Notes: generated by a model not told the origin, from the letters alone. A DNA stretch of 64,000 nt from Microbulbifer celer (GCF_020991125.1 NZ_CP087715.1:2948501-3012500), one strand, 5' to 3'; shown: positions 32,909 to 43,067, counted from the first letter of the stretch. Translations and numbers: made by a program.

Positions 32909-35900
32909 TTACCACTTGTAACGAACACCCAGAGCATAACGCGGCTCCAGCTCGTAAGCCCAGATAACCATTTTCTTTTCCCGGCGATACTGTAACTGAT
33001 CTTCACCGGTCAGGTTAATGCCCTCGAATTGCACCTGGAGATTGTCATTGATGTCGTAAGAGACACTCAGGTCATACTGGCCATATTCATCTGTGAACTG
33101 TGGGCTTCTGCTGCCACCCTGGTTAGTGGCGTTCAAGAACTCGTCACGCCAGTTGTAGGCGAGGCGGGCAGACCAGCCAAAGTTCTCGTAAATCGCTGTC
33201 ACATTGAAGGTATCCCCCAGTCCTGTCAGAGCAAACTGGTTCTCGCTCGGGTCCTGGGCCGGATCTGCCTCCACGTCACCATTGACCATGGTATAACTGC
33301 CGGCGAGACCGAAGCCGGTGTCACCAAAGAAATGCTGCGCAGCGAATTCCCAACCGTCGATATTACCCTCTCGTTCATTGATCGGCTGGGTGACCTCGAA
33401 CTCCATCAGCGGGTCGCTGGAGTCAGTGTTCACATCATAGGCACCGAGAATCTGGTCGACATACGACTGGGGCAACTGGCCGCCCTCTAGTTTCGACTCA
33501 AACTCCGACTGTGCCGCGGCCACGTTACCGTTATTGGCATCGATAAGCGCCACCATGGTGAACAGGTTCGCAGGAGATTGGTCGATACCCAGTTCATCAA
33601 TGACCGCAAGCGCGTCGCCAGAGCGAGTTCCAGCCGCGCCAGAGGATGGGTCCCGCAGGTCAAACAAGGAGCGCTTGAATACACCTGTTCCCAGGAAATT
33701 ATCCACCGTCTTGTCGAAGTAACCGACAGAGACGTAACTGGAATCCGCAAAGTACCACTCGGCAGAGATGTCGAAGTTCTTGGACTCCAGCGGCAGCAGA
33801 CTTGGGTCCTCTAGATTACCACCTGTCTGACCACCAAGAGCGGTCGGGTTGTTCGGGGCCTGAACTGTCGTCGAGGAGAAGAGGTTGCTGTAAGGCACAC
33901 GACCAATGGTCTCGCTGTAGGAGACGCGACCGACAAGATTCTCGGTCAAGTCAAACTTAAGGTCGAGGTTTGGCAGTAAATGATGGTATTTACCCAAACC
34001 TTCAACATTCTGCTCCTCTGACCCGTAATTGATGACGAAATCGTTATCCGCAGTCCAACTCACACCAGTAGGAACCGTTTGCAGGGAGAACGATTCCACC
34101 TCGGTCTCCTCATAGCGCAGACCAGCATTCAGCTGCACGGGAATATCAAACAACTCGGTTTCAAATTTATAGTTGGCGTAATACGCCATGATGTCTTCTT
34201 GAACGGTATTCTGGCTACCACTCACAGTGACATCTGTGCGCAAAGCGGGGTCTTCATGATTCAGGAAGTGCTCCTGGAAAATCGGGAACAGAGCTGCCGC
34301 ATCCGCTCGGAAAGAGACATCCCCGCGCCCCGAGGAATAGTCACCAAACTGGCACTCAAGGCAGTAGGCCTCCACCAGGCCGGGAGCCAGCTCTTCCACG
34401 TTACGCAATTCGGCCATACCCCATGTGCCGATATCCTGCTGGGTGCTGGCCGTCGCCACAAAAACTTCGGTATCGCGATAATTCACACCCAGATCGAGTT
34501 GGCTGGATTCCCAGTCAAACGTGTAGCGCACATCCAACTCTTTGACGTCCATGTCCTGTTGCTGCGTAGAACTACGCTGAACCTGGGTTGCCAGGTCGCC
34601 TACATCGAGAACGCCGTTGCCGTTACCCTTGGCGGAATCGTCAATAGTATAGTCCTGCACAGGGAAGCCGCTGCGCCAGTCCAGAGAGTGCTGCAGAATC
34701 ACAGGCGCGGCAAAGTCCACGAAGGTTGACGTGTGGCCCAGGGGGTTATTCGGCCTTGCCTCACCTGTTGAGGAGTGCCCATCAACCCGCAGAGTCTGGT
34801 TTTCAGCCAGGTCCCATTCCATATTCAACCCAAATGAATCAAGTGATTCTTTGGTGGCGCGATTGGTCTGCTCGAAACCAATATCCTTGGTACCGTCGTT
34901 GTTCTCCTGCATGAACAACGCATTGTTGACAGGGCCGGAGCCGTCGAAAATCAACTGATCAAAAGGCGTCGCAAACCAGTTAGTCTGCTCAAAGCGCATC
35001 TCCGCCTGTTCATTGCTGGCAAAGGTGTAATCCGCTGTAAATCTCAGAGAGTCCGTGGGCGTGTATTGCGCGACGAGTTGACCATTAAAACGTTCCCGGG
35101 TTAGCTCGCTGTAGTCGTAGCGGCTATCCTGAGGAATCGCGAACAGTTCACCGTCGACAGGAACGTTCTGATAGTTGGAGGGATCACCGTCGGCACGGAC
35201 CTTACTCGTATCCGACAAAAAGTCGCCAGACTGCCGACTAACCACCCAGTCGTTGGCCTGCCCCATTACCGCCCCTGAATCGCGCTCTGAGTAGGAGCCA
35301 AAAACGCCGATACCGAAAGTGGAGTCTTCATTAGACCAGTTGAATAAACCAGACAGTTCGGGAGTGACACTATCGCCGTCCGAACCAACACTGGTATCGT
35401 GATTGGTTTTGAACGACATGCTTGCCGAATTATCTGACTCCAGCGGACGAAGCGTATTGATATTGACGGTCGCACCAAGGCCACCGGAAGGTACCAAGGC
35501 GTTACCAGTCTTATAGACCTCCAGCCCCGAAATACCTTCGGCAGTCAAGTTCTCGAAACCGAAGCTGCGGCCTTGCGCACCGGTGTAGTTATCGCGCTGC
35601 CCCATGATTCCGACTGTCGCAGTCGGCAGGGTACGGCCATTCAGCGTAACCAGGTTATAGCCAGGACCGAAGCCGCGGACAGTGATTTTCGAGCCTTCGC
35701 CGTTCTGCCGATCGATGGCAACGCCGGGAATGCGCTGCAAGGACTCAGCGAGGTTGGAACTCGGGAACTTGCCGATATCTTCGGCAGAGATAGCGTCCAC
35801 CACACCCGAAGCATCGCGTTTGATGTCCATGGCACGATCCATGGAAGCACGGATACCGGTAACGACCACCTCTTCCAGAGTGGCATCCTGGGCCAGTACA

Positions 35901-35965
35901 GAAGCACAGGCCATCGAGGTGATGGCCGCAACCACAGCACCCGAAAGTTTTTTGCGTTCGAACAT
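32909..35965 (-). CDS. TonB-dependent outer-membrane receptor 1
   Basis: This large receptor (about 1,018 residues from the ATG at 35965) has a signal peptide (AVVAAITSMACASVLAQ), a TonB-box-like EEVVVTGIR (about residues 31-39), a plug domain (SSNLAESLQRIPGVAIDRQN, ITVRGFGP) and a long beta-barrel ending in RYALGVRYKW. It would import oligosaccharides from the cell surface with energy from TonB. The ATG at 35965 has AGAGGG upstream and starts the signal peptide; an upstream frame to 36019 is not needed. A LacI-type operator lies 120 nt upstream, and SapC, cupin and halogenase genes follow, which suggests xylooligosaccharide uptake. Confidence 0.9.
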   Translation of the reverse strand: MFERKKLSGAVVAAITSMACASVLAQDATLEEVVVTGIRASMDRAMDIKRDASGVVDAISAEDIGKFPSSNLAESLQRIPGVAIDRQNGEGSKITVRGFGPGYNLVTLNGRTLPTATVGIMGQRDNYTGAQGRSFGFENLTAEGISGLEVYKTGNALVPSGGLGATVNINTLRPLESDNSASMSFKTNHDTSVGSDGDSVTPELSGLFNWSNEDSTFGIGVFGSYSERDSGAVMGQANDWVVSRQSGDFLSDTSKVRADGDPSNYQNVPVDGELFAIPQDSRYDYSELTRERFNGQLVAQYTPTDSLRFTADYTFASNEQAEMRFEQTNWFATPFDQLIFDGSGPVNNALFMQENNDGTKDIGFEQTNRATKESLDSFGLNMEWDLAENQTLRVDGHSSTGEARPNNPLGHTSTFVDFAAPVILQHSLDWRSGFPVQDYTIDDSAKGNGNGVLDVGDLATQVQRSSTQQQDMDVKELDVRYTFDWESSQLDLGVNYRDTEVFVATASTQQDIGTWGMAELRNVEELAPGLVEAYCLECQFGDYSSGRGDVSFRADAAALFPIFQEHFLNHEDPALRTDVTVSGSQNTVQEDIMAYYANYKFETELFDIPVQLNAGLRYEETEVESFSLQTVPTGVSWTADNDFVINYGSEEQNVEGLGKYHHLLPNLDLKFDLTENLVGRVSYSETIGRVPYSNLFSSTTVQAPNNPTALGGQTGGNLEDPSLLPLESKNFDISAEWYFADSSYVSVGYFDKTVDNFLGTGVFKRSLFDLRDPSSGAAGTRSGDALAVIDELGIDQSPANLFTMVALIDANNGNVAAAQSEFESKLEGGQLPQSYVDQILGAYDVNTDSSDPLMEFEVTQPINEREGNIDGWEFAAQHFFGDTGFGLAGSYTMVNGDVEADPAQDPSENQFALTGLGDTFNVTAIYENFGWSARLAYNWRDEFLNATNQGGSRSPQFTDEYGQYDLSVSYDINDNLQVQFEGINLTGEDQLQYRREKKMVIWAYELEPRYALGVRYKW

Positions 35966-36084
35966 TTTGGTTTTCCCTCTTCGCATTATGCCGCGGCCGA
36001 CACTGCTCGACTGAACCACTTCGAGGAGGACTTTGCGGCTCTTATTGGTTTTTGCTGAATTTATTTTTGCTGAATTTATAATCT

Positions 36085-36100
36085 TTATGGTACCGCTACC
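36085..36100. promoter_or_regulatory. LacI-type operator upstream of TonB receptor 1
   Basis: ATGGTACCGCTACCAT has perfect 6-bp arms ATGGTA/TACCAT around CCGC. It closely matches the xyl-box described for Xanthomonas xylan genes (TGGTAGCGCTAACA, from memory). It lies 120 bp before the receptor start, downstream of the GH67 stop. Confidence 0.75.
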
Positions 36101-36311
36101 ATAATATAGTTACGCCTCTTGCCTTATTGAGTCAAGCGATTTCTCTCCCACCTACAGAGAAGACGATTGACCCGCAGGGATAGTCCCCCCCGCCAACGTA
36201 AAAATTGCGGCAAGAATTAATGAGTCGAATACGGAAACCGCACTCCACAAATAGACAAGTAGATTACGAAAGGGAGGAGAGTCAACTTTAAAAACCCTCC
36301 CCTCCGCTCTC
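36101..36311. other. Spacer between TonB receptor 1 and GH67
   Basis: Both flanking genes are on the minus strand. The rest of this gap shows no gene. A G/A-rich stretch near 36270 faces a C/T-rich stretch near 36295 and could form a weak terminator for GH67, but without a clear U-tract. Confidence 0.4.
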
Positions 36312-38483
36312 TCAATGACCCGGCGCCCAGGGGTACTTCACGGCTTGGTAATGCTCAAGGCTATGCGCGGGCGGCGCTACGCCTTCCGGAAGTGGTCGCT
36401 GGGAAACCGACTGGAAATAGGCAATGGACGCGTCCCGCCACCACTGCGCTTCGCGCTCCTGCACCCTCAGCAAGCGGGCGGTCTTGTCGAAGCGTTCTGC
36501 ATCGATCAGCGGTTCAAGTGATTGCCACTGCGCGCGCATTTCCCGGACCTCTGCCACACCGGTATCGTAGCGGTGCACCAGCTCTTCCCACAGGTCGCGC
36601 CCGGATGTCATTGGATAGTCCCACGGCAGGTGATGGAACCATAGCAGCAGGTCGTCGCCCACATCACTGCGGCTGGCGAAGCGCTTCGCCACCGGGTCGG
36701 CGTACTGGGCCACCGCGTTGCTGCCCTCACTGGTGCGATCAAAACCGATGCCATTTTTGTCGGCGCGGTGATAGTAGGCCGGGTTCCACTCCGGGCGCGC
36801 CAGGTCCGACACCCAGGGCCCCGGGCCATAGTGGTGGCCGGTGGCCATCAGGTGCGCAAGCCCCAGCGGCGTCATGTAATCCACTACCGCCTGGCGTGAG
36901 TCTCGCAACATGTCCTGGCCGGTAGTGAGAACAACCGGGTTGTTCGAGAAGGTGATTTTCAGCCAGTCCCGCGCCACTTCTTCTGCCCCTGTTTGCGGGT
37001 TCCACGCCATACGCCCGAAGACATACCAGTTCGCCTGATTGAAGGTGGAGCCGGTCCAGTCGCGGTCGCTACCAATATTCGCCACGCCCGCAATGCCCGT
37101 GAGTTGGTGGCCATGCAGGCTGCCGTCGATAACTTTTGCCACGGTGGACCCGGGCCCCTCGGCGAACGTATCCGCGCGCAGGACCTCCTCGTACATGGGG
37201 CCGAGGTAGGCGAGATGGGAGGCAAAGCCCAGGTATTCCTTGGTGATCTGGAATTCCATCATCAGGGGAGTTTTCGGCATGGCGCCGAACATAGGGTGGA
37301 AGGGCTCGCGGGGCTGAAAGTCGATGGGACCGTTTTTCACCTGCACGATGACATTGTCATCGAACTGACCATCCAAAGGCACAAAGTCGCTGTAGGCCTG
37401 TTTGGCGCGATCCTCAGGATTGTCCTGCTGGTACACGAACGCGCGCCACATCACCACGCCGCCGTGGGGGTTCAACGCACGCGCCAGCAGGTTCGCGCCT
37501 TCGGCGTGACTGCGTCCGTAATCCTGCGGGCCCGGCTGTCCCTCGGAGTTAGCCTTCACCAGAAAGCCACCGAAATCCGGGATCAGCCGGTAAATCTCAT
37601 CCGCCTTGTGGGCCCACCAACGCTGCACGTCCGGATCTTTCGGATCTGCGGTATCGAGCCCACCGATTTCCACCGGCGCGCTGAAGCGGGCGGACAGATA
37701 GACGCGAATACCATAGGGCCGGAACACGTCCGCCAGTGCCGCAGCTTTGGCCAGGTAGCGCGGAGTGAGGCTGTCGGCGCTGGCGTTTACATTATTCAGT
37801 ACCGTGCCGTTAATACCGATGGCCGCGTTGGCGCGAGCGTAGTCGGTGTAGCGCGGGTCGAGAACGTCCGGCAGGTTCCACCAGTCCCAGATAGACTGGC
37901 CAGCGTAACCGCGCTCCACGCTGCGGTCGAGGTTGTCCCAATGGTTCAATAGACGCAGGCCGATTCGCGGGCGGCTTTCAATGCTCACGCCCTCAAGGGC
38001 ACTACGAGTCTGCAGCAGCCGCAGTAAATGGAAGCTACCGTAGAGCAAACCGAGCTCGGAGTTGGCGGCCACCACCGTGCCTCTATGGCCGCGAATGGTT
38101 GTGGAGCGCACCAGATACCCCTCTTCTCCCAGCTTGTGTACCGGGAAGTTCTGAGCGCGTACATCGCGCGAGGCTTTCGGTGTCGCCACCAGCACAAAGC
38201 CGTCACCGTTGACACCCGCACTGACCCCGGGCGCTCGCTTCAGCAGCCCGCCGACCCCACGTACCAGCTCACCTTCAATGGCTTTAAGGGTTGGCGACTG
38301 CTCACTTCCGGGAATCACCAGTTGCCGCAACTGCGGCCGGTACTTTTCCCGGGCCTCGGCTTCCAAAGGCTGGTAACGCAGCCAGAGATCGTAGCCGTCT
38401 TCGGCATGGACACCGGTGGCCGCAGCCAGGAATACCGCAAACAGCAACAGGGCTCGGGGAATGAAAAACGCATCGCTATACAT
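36312..38483 (-). CDS. aguA: GH67 alpha-glucuronidase
   Basis: The enzyme removes (4-O-methyl)glucuronic acid from the non-reducing end xylose of xylooligosaccharides by inversion. It has 723 residues and a signal peptide (LLLFAVFLAAATGVHA). Family motifs: RPRIGLRLLNHWDNLDRSVE, GINGTVLNNVNA, the acid Glu in KANSEGQPGPQ (E314), and the two base residues in KNGPIDFQPREP (D388) and FQITKEY (E416). These match E292, D365 and E393 of Cellvibrio GlcA67A by position. Probably periplasmic or surface-held. It diverges from ManD; the shared gap has an operator. GH67 and GH115 together would cover terminal and internal uronate branches. Confidence 0.92.
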   Translation of the reverse strand: MYSDAFFIPRALLLFAVFLAAATGVHAEDGYDLWLRYQPLEAEAREKYRPQLRQLVIPGSEQSPTLKAIEGELVRGVGGLLKRAPGVSAGVNGDGFVLVATPKASRDVRAQNFPVHKLGEEGYLVRSTTIRGHRGTVVAANSELGLLYGSFHLLRLLQTRSALEGVSIESRPRIGLRLLNHWDNLDRSVERGYAGQSIWDWWNLPDVLDPRYTDYARANAAIGINGTVLNNVNASADSLTPRYLAKAAALADVFRPYGIRVYLSARFSAPVEIGGLDTADPKDPDVQRWWAHKADEIYRLIPDFGGFLVKANSEGQPGPQDYGRSHAEGANLLARALNPHGGVVMWRAFVYQQDNPEDRAKQAYSDFVPLDGQFDDNVIVQVKNGPIDFQPREPFHPMFGAMPKTPLMMEFQITKEYLGFASHLAYLGPMYEEVLRADTFAEGPGSTVAKVIDGSLHGHQLTGIAGVANIGSDRDWTGSTFNQANWYVFGRMAWNPQTGAEEVARDWLKITFSNNPVVLTTGQDMLRDSRQAVVDYMTPLGLAHLMATGHHYGPGPWVSDLARPEWNPAYYHRADKNGIGFDRTSEGSNAVAQYADPVAKRFASRSDVGDDLLLWFHHLPWDYPMTSGRDLWEELVHRYDTGVAEVREMRAQWQSLEPLIDAERFDKTARLLRVQEREAQWWRDASIAYFQSVSQRPLPEGVAPPAHSLEHYQAVKYPWAPGH

Positions 38484-38564
38484 GGTGACCTCAGGGGCTT
38501 TTATTATTTCTGTTACAGGTTCTGTGGCCAGGGGACTTTCCTTGGCTCGACTCTGGGGGCTAGA

Positions 38565-38580
38565 ATGGTAGCGCTATCAA
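38565..38580. promoter_or_regulatory. LacI-type operator between GH67 and ManD
   Basis: ATGGTAGCGCTATCAA has the shared left arm ATGGTA and core GCGC, with an imperfect right arm. It lies in the divergent gap about 80 bp from the GH67 start and 90 bp from the ManD start, so it could control both. Confidence 0.7.
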
Positions 38581-38671
38581 GAAGAAACCATAACACAGAA
38601 TTCCGTTCTGATTGGCAAGTTAAAATAACTTCCGGCTAAAACATGCATTATCGGAGTTGAGGGAATACGGC

Positions 38672-39883
38672 ATGCTCAAAATCAAATCCGCCCGGGTTAT
38701 CACCACCTCCCCCGGGCGCAATTTCATCACCCTGAAAATCGAAACTGAAGACGGCACTTTCGGCCTTGGCGACGCCACCCTTAACGGCCGCGAACTGGCC
38801 GTGGCGAGTTACCTGCAAGATCACATTATCCCCTGCCTGATTGGGCGCGACGCGCACCAGATTGAGGATATCTGGCAGTACCTGTACAAGGGCGCCTACT
38901 GGCGCCGCGGACCGGTGACCATGTCGGCGATTGCCGCGGTGGATATGGCCCTGTGGGATATCAAGGCCAAGGTGGCCGGCCTGCCGCTGTACCAGCTGCT
39001 TGGTGGCGCCTGCCGCGAGGGCAATCTGGTGTACGCCCACGCCAATGGTGAAAGCATCGAGGAGACGCTTTCCGAGGCGAAAAAATACATCGCCCTGGGC
39101 TACCGCGCAGTGCGTCTGCAGTGTGGGGTTCCGGGGCTGAGTTCTACCTACGGCGTGAGCAAAGACAAAGCCCGTTACGAGCCGGCCGACGCCGACCTGC
39201 CCACCGAAAATACCTGGTCCACGGAAAAATACCTGCGCATCGTGCCGCAACTGTTTGCCGCAGCGCGGGAAGAACTGGGTTGGGATATCCACCTGCTGCA
39301 CGACGCCCACCACCGCATGACGCCCATCGAAGCGGCACGGCTGGCAAAAGATCTGGAACCCTACCGCCTGTTCTGGCTGGAAGATGCAGTGCCTGCGGAG
39401 AATCAGGCCAATTTCCGTCTGATTCGCCAACACAGCACCACACCACTGGCGGTGGGTGAAGTGTTCAACAGTATCTGGGACTGCAAACAGCTGATCGAAG
39501 AACAGCTGATAGACTATATTCGAGCGACTGTGGTGCACGCCGGCGGCATCACTCACTTGCGGCGCATCGCTAACCTCGCCGCGTTGTACAACGTCCGCAC
39601 CGGTTGTCACGGCGCCACCGATCTGTCGCCGGTGACCATGGCGGCGGCACTGCATTTTGGTTTGTCGATCCCGAATTTTGGCATCCAGGAATATATGCAT
39701 CACACAGACGAGACCAACGCGGTCTTCCCCCACGGATACTCATTCAGCGACGGTTACCTGCATCCGGGCAACAGCCCCGGACTGGGTGTGGATATCGACG
39801 AAGATATGGCCAAGGAATTTCCGTACAAGCGCGCGTTTCTGCCGGTGAACCGCCTAGAAGACGGCGGCATGCACGACTGGTAA
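38672..39883 (+). CDS. manD: D-mannonate dehydratase (enolase superfamily, ManD type)
   Basis: This 403-residue cytosolic enzyme would convert D-mannonate to 2-keto-3-deoxy-D-gluconate, the last shared step of glucuronate breakdown. It contains the enolase-superfamily barrel with metal ligands in [22 protein letters not shown] and [10 protein letters not shown], the active-site His in [11 protein letters not shown], and the hallmark C-terminus GGMHDW of ManD proteins. The ATG at 38672 is preceded by GAGGGA; an upstream TTG is not needed. Next to GH67, this ties the uronate released from xylan to central metabolism. Some ManD family members have low activity, so the rate is uncertain. Confidence 0.88.
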   Translation: MLKIKSARVITTSPGRNFITLKIETEDGTFGLGDATLNGRELAVASYLQDHIIPCLIGRDAHQIEDIWQYLYKGAYWRRGPVTMSAIAAVDMALWDIKAKVAGLPLYQLLGGACREGNLVYAHANGESIEETLSEAKKYIALGYRAVRLQCGVPGLSSTYGVSKDKARYEPADADLPTENTWSTEKYLRIVPQLFAAAREELGWDIHLLHDAHHRMTPIEAARLAKDLEPYRLFWLEDAVPAENQANFRLIRQHSTTPLAVGEVFNSIWDCKQLIEEQLIDYIRATVVHAGGITHLRRIANLAALYNVRTGCHGATDLSPVTMAAALHFGLSIPNFGIQEYMHHTDETNAVFPHGYSFSDGYLHPGNSPGLGVDIDEDMAKEFPYKRAFLPVNRLEDGGMHDW

Positions 39884-40157
39884 CCGAAACAATTTCCACA
39901 GTCTTTCGCGTAACCGTGTTTACTCGACACTTGGCCACCGTCTTACGCGTGGCCAGGCGTGTCTCAATTGGATTAAGAGATATATCATCGAATCAATTAC
40001 TTCAGAAAACCTCTTACAGTATTTCTCAGTCCTGAATTCGGGAATCGCACCTACAATAGCCTCAAACTGCAGAGACCACTCTCGATAGCACGTCTTGCCC
40101 CACTGGGTGCGGTCATAAATGTAACGACCAATTGGATCCACTATACTGATGGTCTAC

Positions 40158-40186
40158 AAAAAGCCAGCGGTGTTCCGCTGGCTTTT
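40158..40186. terminator. Bidirectional terminator between ManD and AA10 gene
   Basis: AAAAAGCCAGCGG pairs with CCGCTGGCTTTT across TGTT, with A- and T-tracts on either side. It serves the convergent ends of ManD and the lytic monooxygenase. The other 270 bp from 39884 to 40157 show no gene. Confidence 0.9.
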
Positions 40187-40213
40187 GCGTTTACTATCGA
40201 TTAACTCCGGAGC

Positions 40214-41344
40214 TTATTCACATACATTCCCGGTTACCTCCGGCACTTCGGCACTGGCACCACCCTTGGTGCCCTGCATGCCAAAGCTCACGGTCTGGCC
40301 GGCGCCGATGGTGTCGTTCCAACCCATGCTGGTGGCAGTAAACGGCCCCATGCCATTGACCACGGCATTCCAGGTGTTGCTCAGCGCGGTGCCGTCGGAG
40401 TAGCCCCACTGCACTTCCCAGCCGCTCACTGATTCACTGCCGGTATTGGTCAGGCGCACTTCCGCAGTGAAACCGTCGCTCCACTCATTGGATACCACGT
40501 ATTCGCAGTTCACACCGTTGCCTGTGCTGCCGCCGGAGCTGGAGCTGGAACCGCCACTGCTGGAGGAGCTGCTGGAAGAGGAGCCACCCGAGGAGGAAGA
40601 GCTGCTTGAGGATGAACTGCTGCTCGAGGAGGAGCTGCTACTGGACGACGAACCTCCGCCGGAGCCGCCGCCCTCGAACGCCACATCCACACAACCGTGG
40701 AAGCGCTCCCAGGTAAAGTAGTTGCGCCCCCACTCGCCGTAAATGATGTGCCGCCCTTCACGCTCCGGCACTTCACAGGTGGTGTGGAAGAGATTGTTGG
40801 CTTTCTCCGCGACCACGTTGGGGTTGGCGGTGGGGTTGGCGTCGTCGTAATCCAGTACGCAGAACGCCTCGTCTTCAAAGTCCTCCCAGGTCAGGGTGCC
40901 GCCTACCTGGTAATTGAAGTCCGGCTTGGTGATCCAGTAGCGGAATTCCTCGGTGTCGTCCCAGTGCGGGCCCCAGCTGATATTCCAGCTGAACGTCTGG
41001 GTTCCACCGCTCATGGGGCTGGTAGGCCAGTCGAGCTGGTAGTCCCAGGGGCTGGGGCCGCCGTTCCAGGTTTCGCTGTCAAAACCACACACATTGGTAC
41101 TGTCTGCCTGTGCGTGCCCCTGGGTGTGGGTGAGCACGCTCATAAACTGGTACATGCCATTAGCGTCATTCTCGGCGGCTTCGACACAGGCGGGGGTGGT
41201 GGCCTGGTCCGGCTTTTCATTCAGCCCGCAGTGGGCGTTGCGCGCTGGCGGCTCCACAATCAAGCCGTGCCCCAGAGCGCTCCCCGCCACCAGTGATAGG
41301 CCGAGTAGACTCAGGCCTTTTTTCCACAACATGTTTCTCATCAT
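40214..41344 (-). CDS. AA10 lytic polysaccharide monooxygenase with polyserine linker and CBM2
   Basis: The enzyme oxidatively cleaves cellulose, chitin or xylan-coated cellulose using copper. A signal peptide ends at LVAGSALG, leaving His as residue 1 of the mature protein (HGLIVEPPARN), half of the copper brace; a second His lies in LTHTQGH. The catalytic domain ends near FEGGGSGG. About 45 residues of Ser and Gly follow, and then a CBM2 (VVSNEWSDGFTAEVRLTN ... GWEVQWGYSDGT) with terminal Cys residues. The start at 41344 has GAGGA 5 nt upstream. The target is likely cellulose in a xylan-rich plant wall, judging from CBM2 and neighbours; AA10 specificity is not certain from motifs. Confidence 0.9.
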   Translation of the reverse strand: MMRNMLWKKGLSLLGLSLVAGSALGHGLIVEPPARNAHCGLNEKPDQATTPACVEAAENDANGMYQFMSVLTHTQGHAQADSTNVCGFDSETWNGGPSPWDYQLDWPTSPMSGGTQTFSWNISWGPHWDDTEEFRYWITKPDFNYQVGGTLTWEDFEDEAFCVLDYDDANPTANPNVVAEKANNLFHTTCEVPEREGRHIIYGEWGRNYFTWERFHGCVDVAFEGGGSGGGSSSSSSSSSSSSSSSSSSSSSGGSSSSSSSSSGGSSSSSGGSTGNGVNCEYVVSNEWSDGFTAEVRLTNTGSESVSGWEVQWGYSDGTALSNTWNAVVNGMGPFTATSMGWNDTIGAGQTVSFGMQGTKGGASAEVPEVTGNVCE

Positions 41345-41471
41345 CGCTGTCCTCATTTTCTACCTGTTATCGGTTTACTACTGAGAACGTGACGGGACAG
41401 CGCCCAAACGGGCACCCCGCTACCTGCAACAAATTGTCATAGTGCGGATAAATTCAAACTAATCGGGAGAT

Positions 41472-42971
41472 TTAGGCGCAGTGGCGAGCAATAAACTCTT
41501 TATGCGATGGCATCGCCTCCGCCGAGCGCTCGATGACCGATTTGATTTCCCGCATCCGCCGGACAAACATGTCCTCCGGCATGGCATCCACGAGAGGATG
41601 GTAACCGCGTGGTATCACGCCCTGCCCCAGCATGACTTCCATCCAGCTCAGCTCATTGAACAGTTCACTGTTGGCGCGGACAATGCGGCCATTTGCGCGG
41701 AACTGATCGATCTTCTGTGCGAGGGTGTCGGGTATTTCCATGGTGCGGCAATAGTTCCAGAAGGCACTGTCGTCGCGCTCTGTGGCCCGGTAGTGAAGGA
41801 TCAGGAAGTCGCGGATGCGGTCCATCTCGAAGTGCGTTTGACGGTTGTATTCGTCGATGTCGACTCGATCGAAACTTCGGTTGGGGAACAGGCTCAGCAG
41901 GCGCGCAATGGCGGACTGCACCAGGTGGATACTGGTGGATTCCAGCGGTTCCATAAATCCGCTGGCGAGGCCGAGGGCCACGCAGTTCCTGTGCCAGAAC
42001 TCCTTCCGCTTGCCGGTGGTGAAGCGCAACAGTTTCGGTTCTGCCAGCGGCGTGCCGTCGAGATTGCGCAGCAGGATTTCCCTGGCCTCACTCTCTTCCA
42101 TAAAACGGCTGCTGAAGACGTGGCCGTTGCCAATTCGGTGTTGTAGCGGGATGCGCCACTGCCAGCCAGCGGTGTGGGCGGTAGAGCGGGTGTAAGGGAT
42201 GGGATTGTCGTCACCCTCGCAGGGCACCGCCCAGGCGCGGTCGCAGGGCAGCCAGTGACGCCAGTCTTCATAGCCTACGCCAAGTGCCTCACCGATCAGT
42301 AATCCACGGAACCCGGAACAGTCGATAAACAAATCGCCTTCAATCGCGCGTCCGTCGGCGAGCTGTATCGAGTGGATAAATCCGCTGTCAGGGTGCAGAT
42401 GCGTATTTGTAACTGTCCCCTCGCTGCGGATGACACCGCGCTGCTCAGCGTATTCCCTCAGAAACTGTGCGTAGAGGCCGGCATCAAAGTGGAAGGCATA
42501 GGTGATATTGGAAAGCGGTGAGTTGCCAGCATCAATGGAACGCATAAAACGCCCCTGCAGCGCCGCCAGTGCGGTGAGGGTATATTCGCCGATGTCTGCG
42601 CTCCCACCACGGAAGTGCTCTTTCAGCCAATAGTGGTAAAACGGGATGCCTTCCATATCCCGGCCAACCTCGCCGAAGGCGTGGATATACGAGTCGCCTT
42701 TCCGGCCCCAGTCCTCAAACTGGATACCGAGCTTGAAGGTGCCGCGAGTTTTGCGCAGAAACTCGTCCTCGTCGAGCCCCAGCATCTGGTTGAACACCTG
42801 AATCTGCGGAATGGTGGCCTCGCCCACGCCGACGGTACCGATACTTTCCGACTCCACCAGTTCAATCTGACAGAACCGGTTTTTCATCACTTTGGACAGC
42901 GCTGCCGCCGCCATCCAGCCAGCGGTGCCGCCGCCAACAATGACGACCTTCCGGATGTTGTTATTGTTCAT
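41472..42971 (-). CDS. Flavin-dependent tryptophan-halogenase-family protein 2
   Basis: The 499-residue product has the same motif set as the first halogenase: VVIVGGGTAGWMAAAAL, SIGTVGVGEATIP, the Lys of GTFKLGIQFEDW, GDLFIDCSGFRGLLIGE, and GWQWRIP. It differs enough from copy 1 (clearly diverged, not a recent duplicate) to suggest a different substrate. The start is the ATG at 42971 with AGG 6 nt upstream; a TTG two codons earlier also fits. It follows TonB receptor 2 on the minus strand, but a terminator lies between them. No flavin reductase gene is nearby to supply FADH2. Confidence 0.9.
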   Translation of the reverse strand: MNNNNIRKVVIVGGGTAGWMAAAALSKVMKNRFCQIELVESESIGTVGVGEATIPQIQVFNQMLGLDEDEFLRKTRGTFKLGIQFEDWGRKGDSYIHAFGEVGRDMEGIPFYHYWLKEHFRGGSADIGEYTLTALAALQGRFMRSIDAGNSPLSNITYAFHFDAGLYAQFLREYAEQRGVIRSEGTVTNTHLHPDSGFIHSIQLADGRAIEGDLFIDCSGFRGLLIGEALGVGYEDWRHWLPCDRAWAVPCEGDDNPIPYTRSTAHTAGWQWRIPLQHRIGNGHVFSSRFMEESEAREILLRNLDGTPLAEPKLLRFTTGKRKEFWHRNCVALGLASGFMEPLESTSIHLVQSAIARLLSLFPNRSFDRVDIDEYNRQTHFEMDRIRDFLILHYRATERDDSAFWNYCRTMEIPDTLAQKIDQFRANGRIVRANSELFNELSWMEVMLGQGVIPRGYHPLVDAMPEDMFVRRMREIKSVIERSAEAMPSHKEFIARHCA

Positions 42972-43033
42972 TTGCAACCTGTCTTAACCGCATAAAAACG
43001 CCCAAACTTACCTGTCGAGCTTACCGGTTTCAA

Positions 43034-43067
43034 ACAAAAAAAGGGCGCACTGCTTGCACAGTGCGCC
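43034..43067 (-). terminator. Rho-independent terminator of TonB receptor 2
   Basis: GGCGCACTG (43044-43052) pairs with CAGTGCGCC (43059-43067). On the minus strand the stem is followed by CTTTTTTTG. It lies about 45 nt after the receptor stop and before halogenase 2. Confidence 0.88.

Noticed and set aside
38648-39733. A 361-codon minus-strand frame opposite ManD
   Set aside because: ManD motifs are complete on the plus strand and the opposite frame has no domain.
40540-40680. Low-complexity GAG/GCT-rich repeat read as a DNA repeat element
   Set aside because: It encodes the polyserine linker of the AA10 protein, common in secreted enzymes of this bacterial group.
41364-41385. LacI-type operator upstream of the AA10 gene
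   Set aside because: TGTTATCGGTTTAC only loosely resembles the other sites and lacks matching arms; not strong enough to list.
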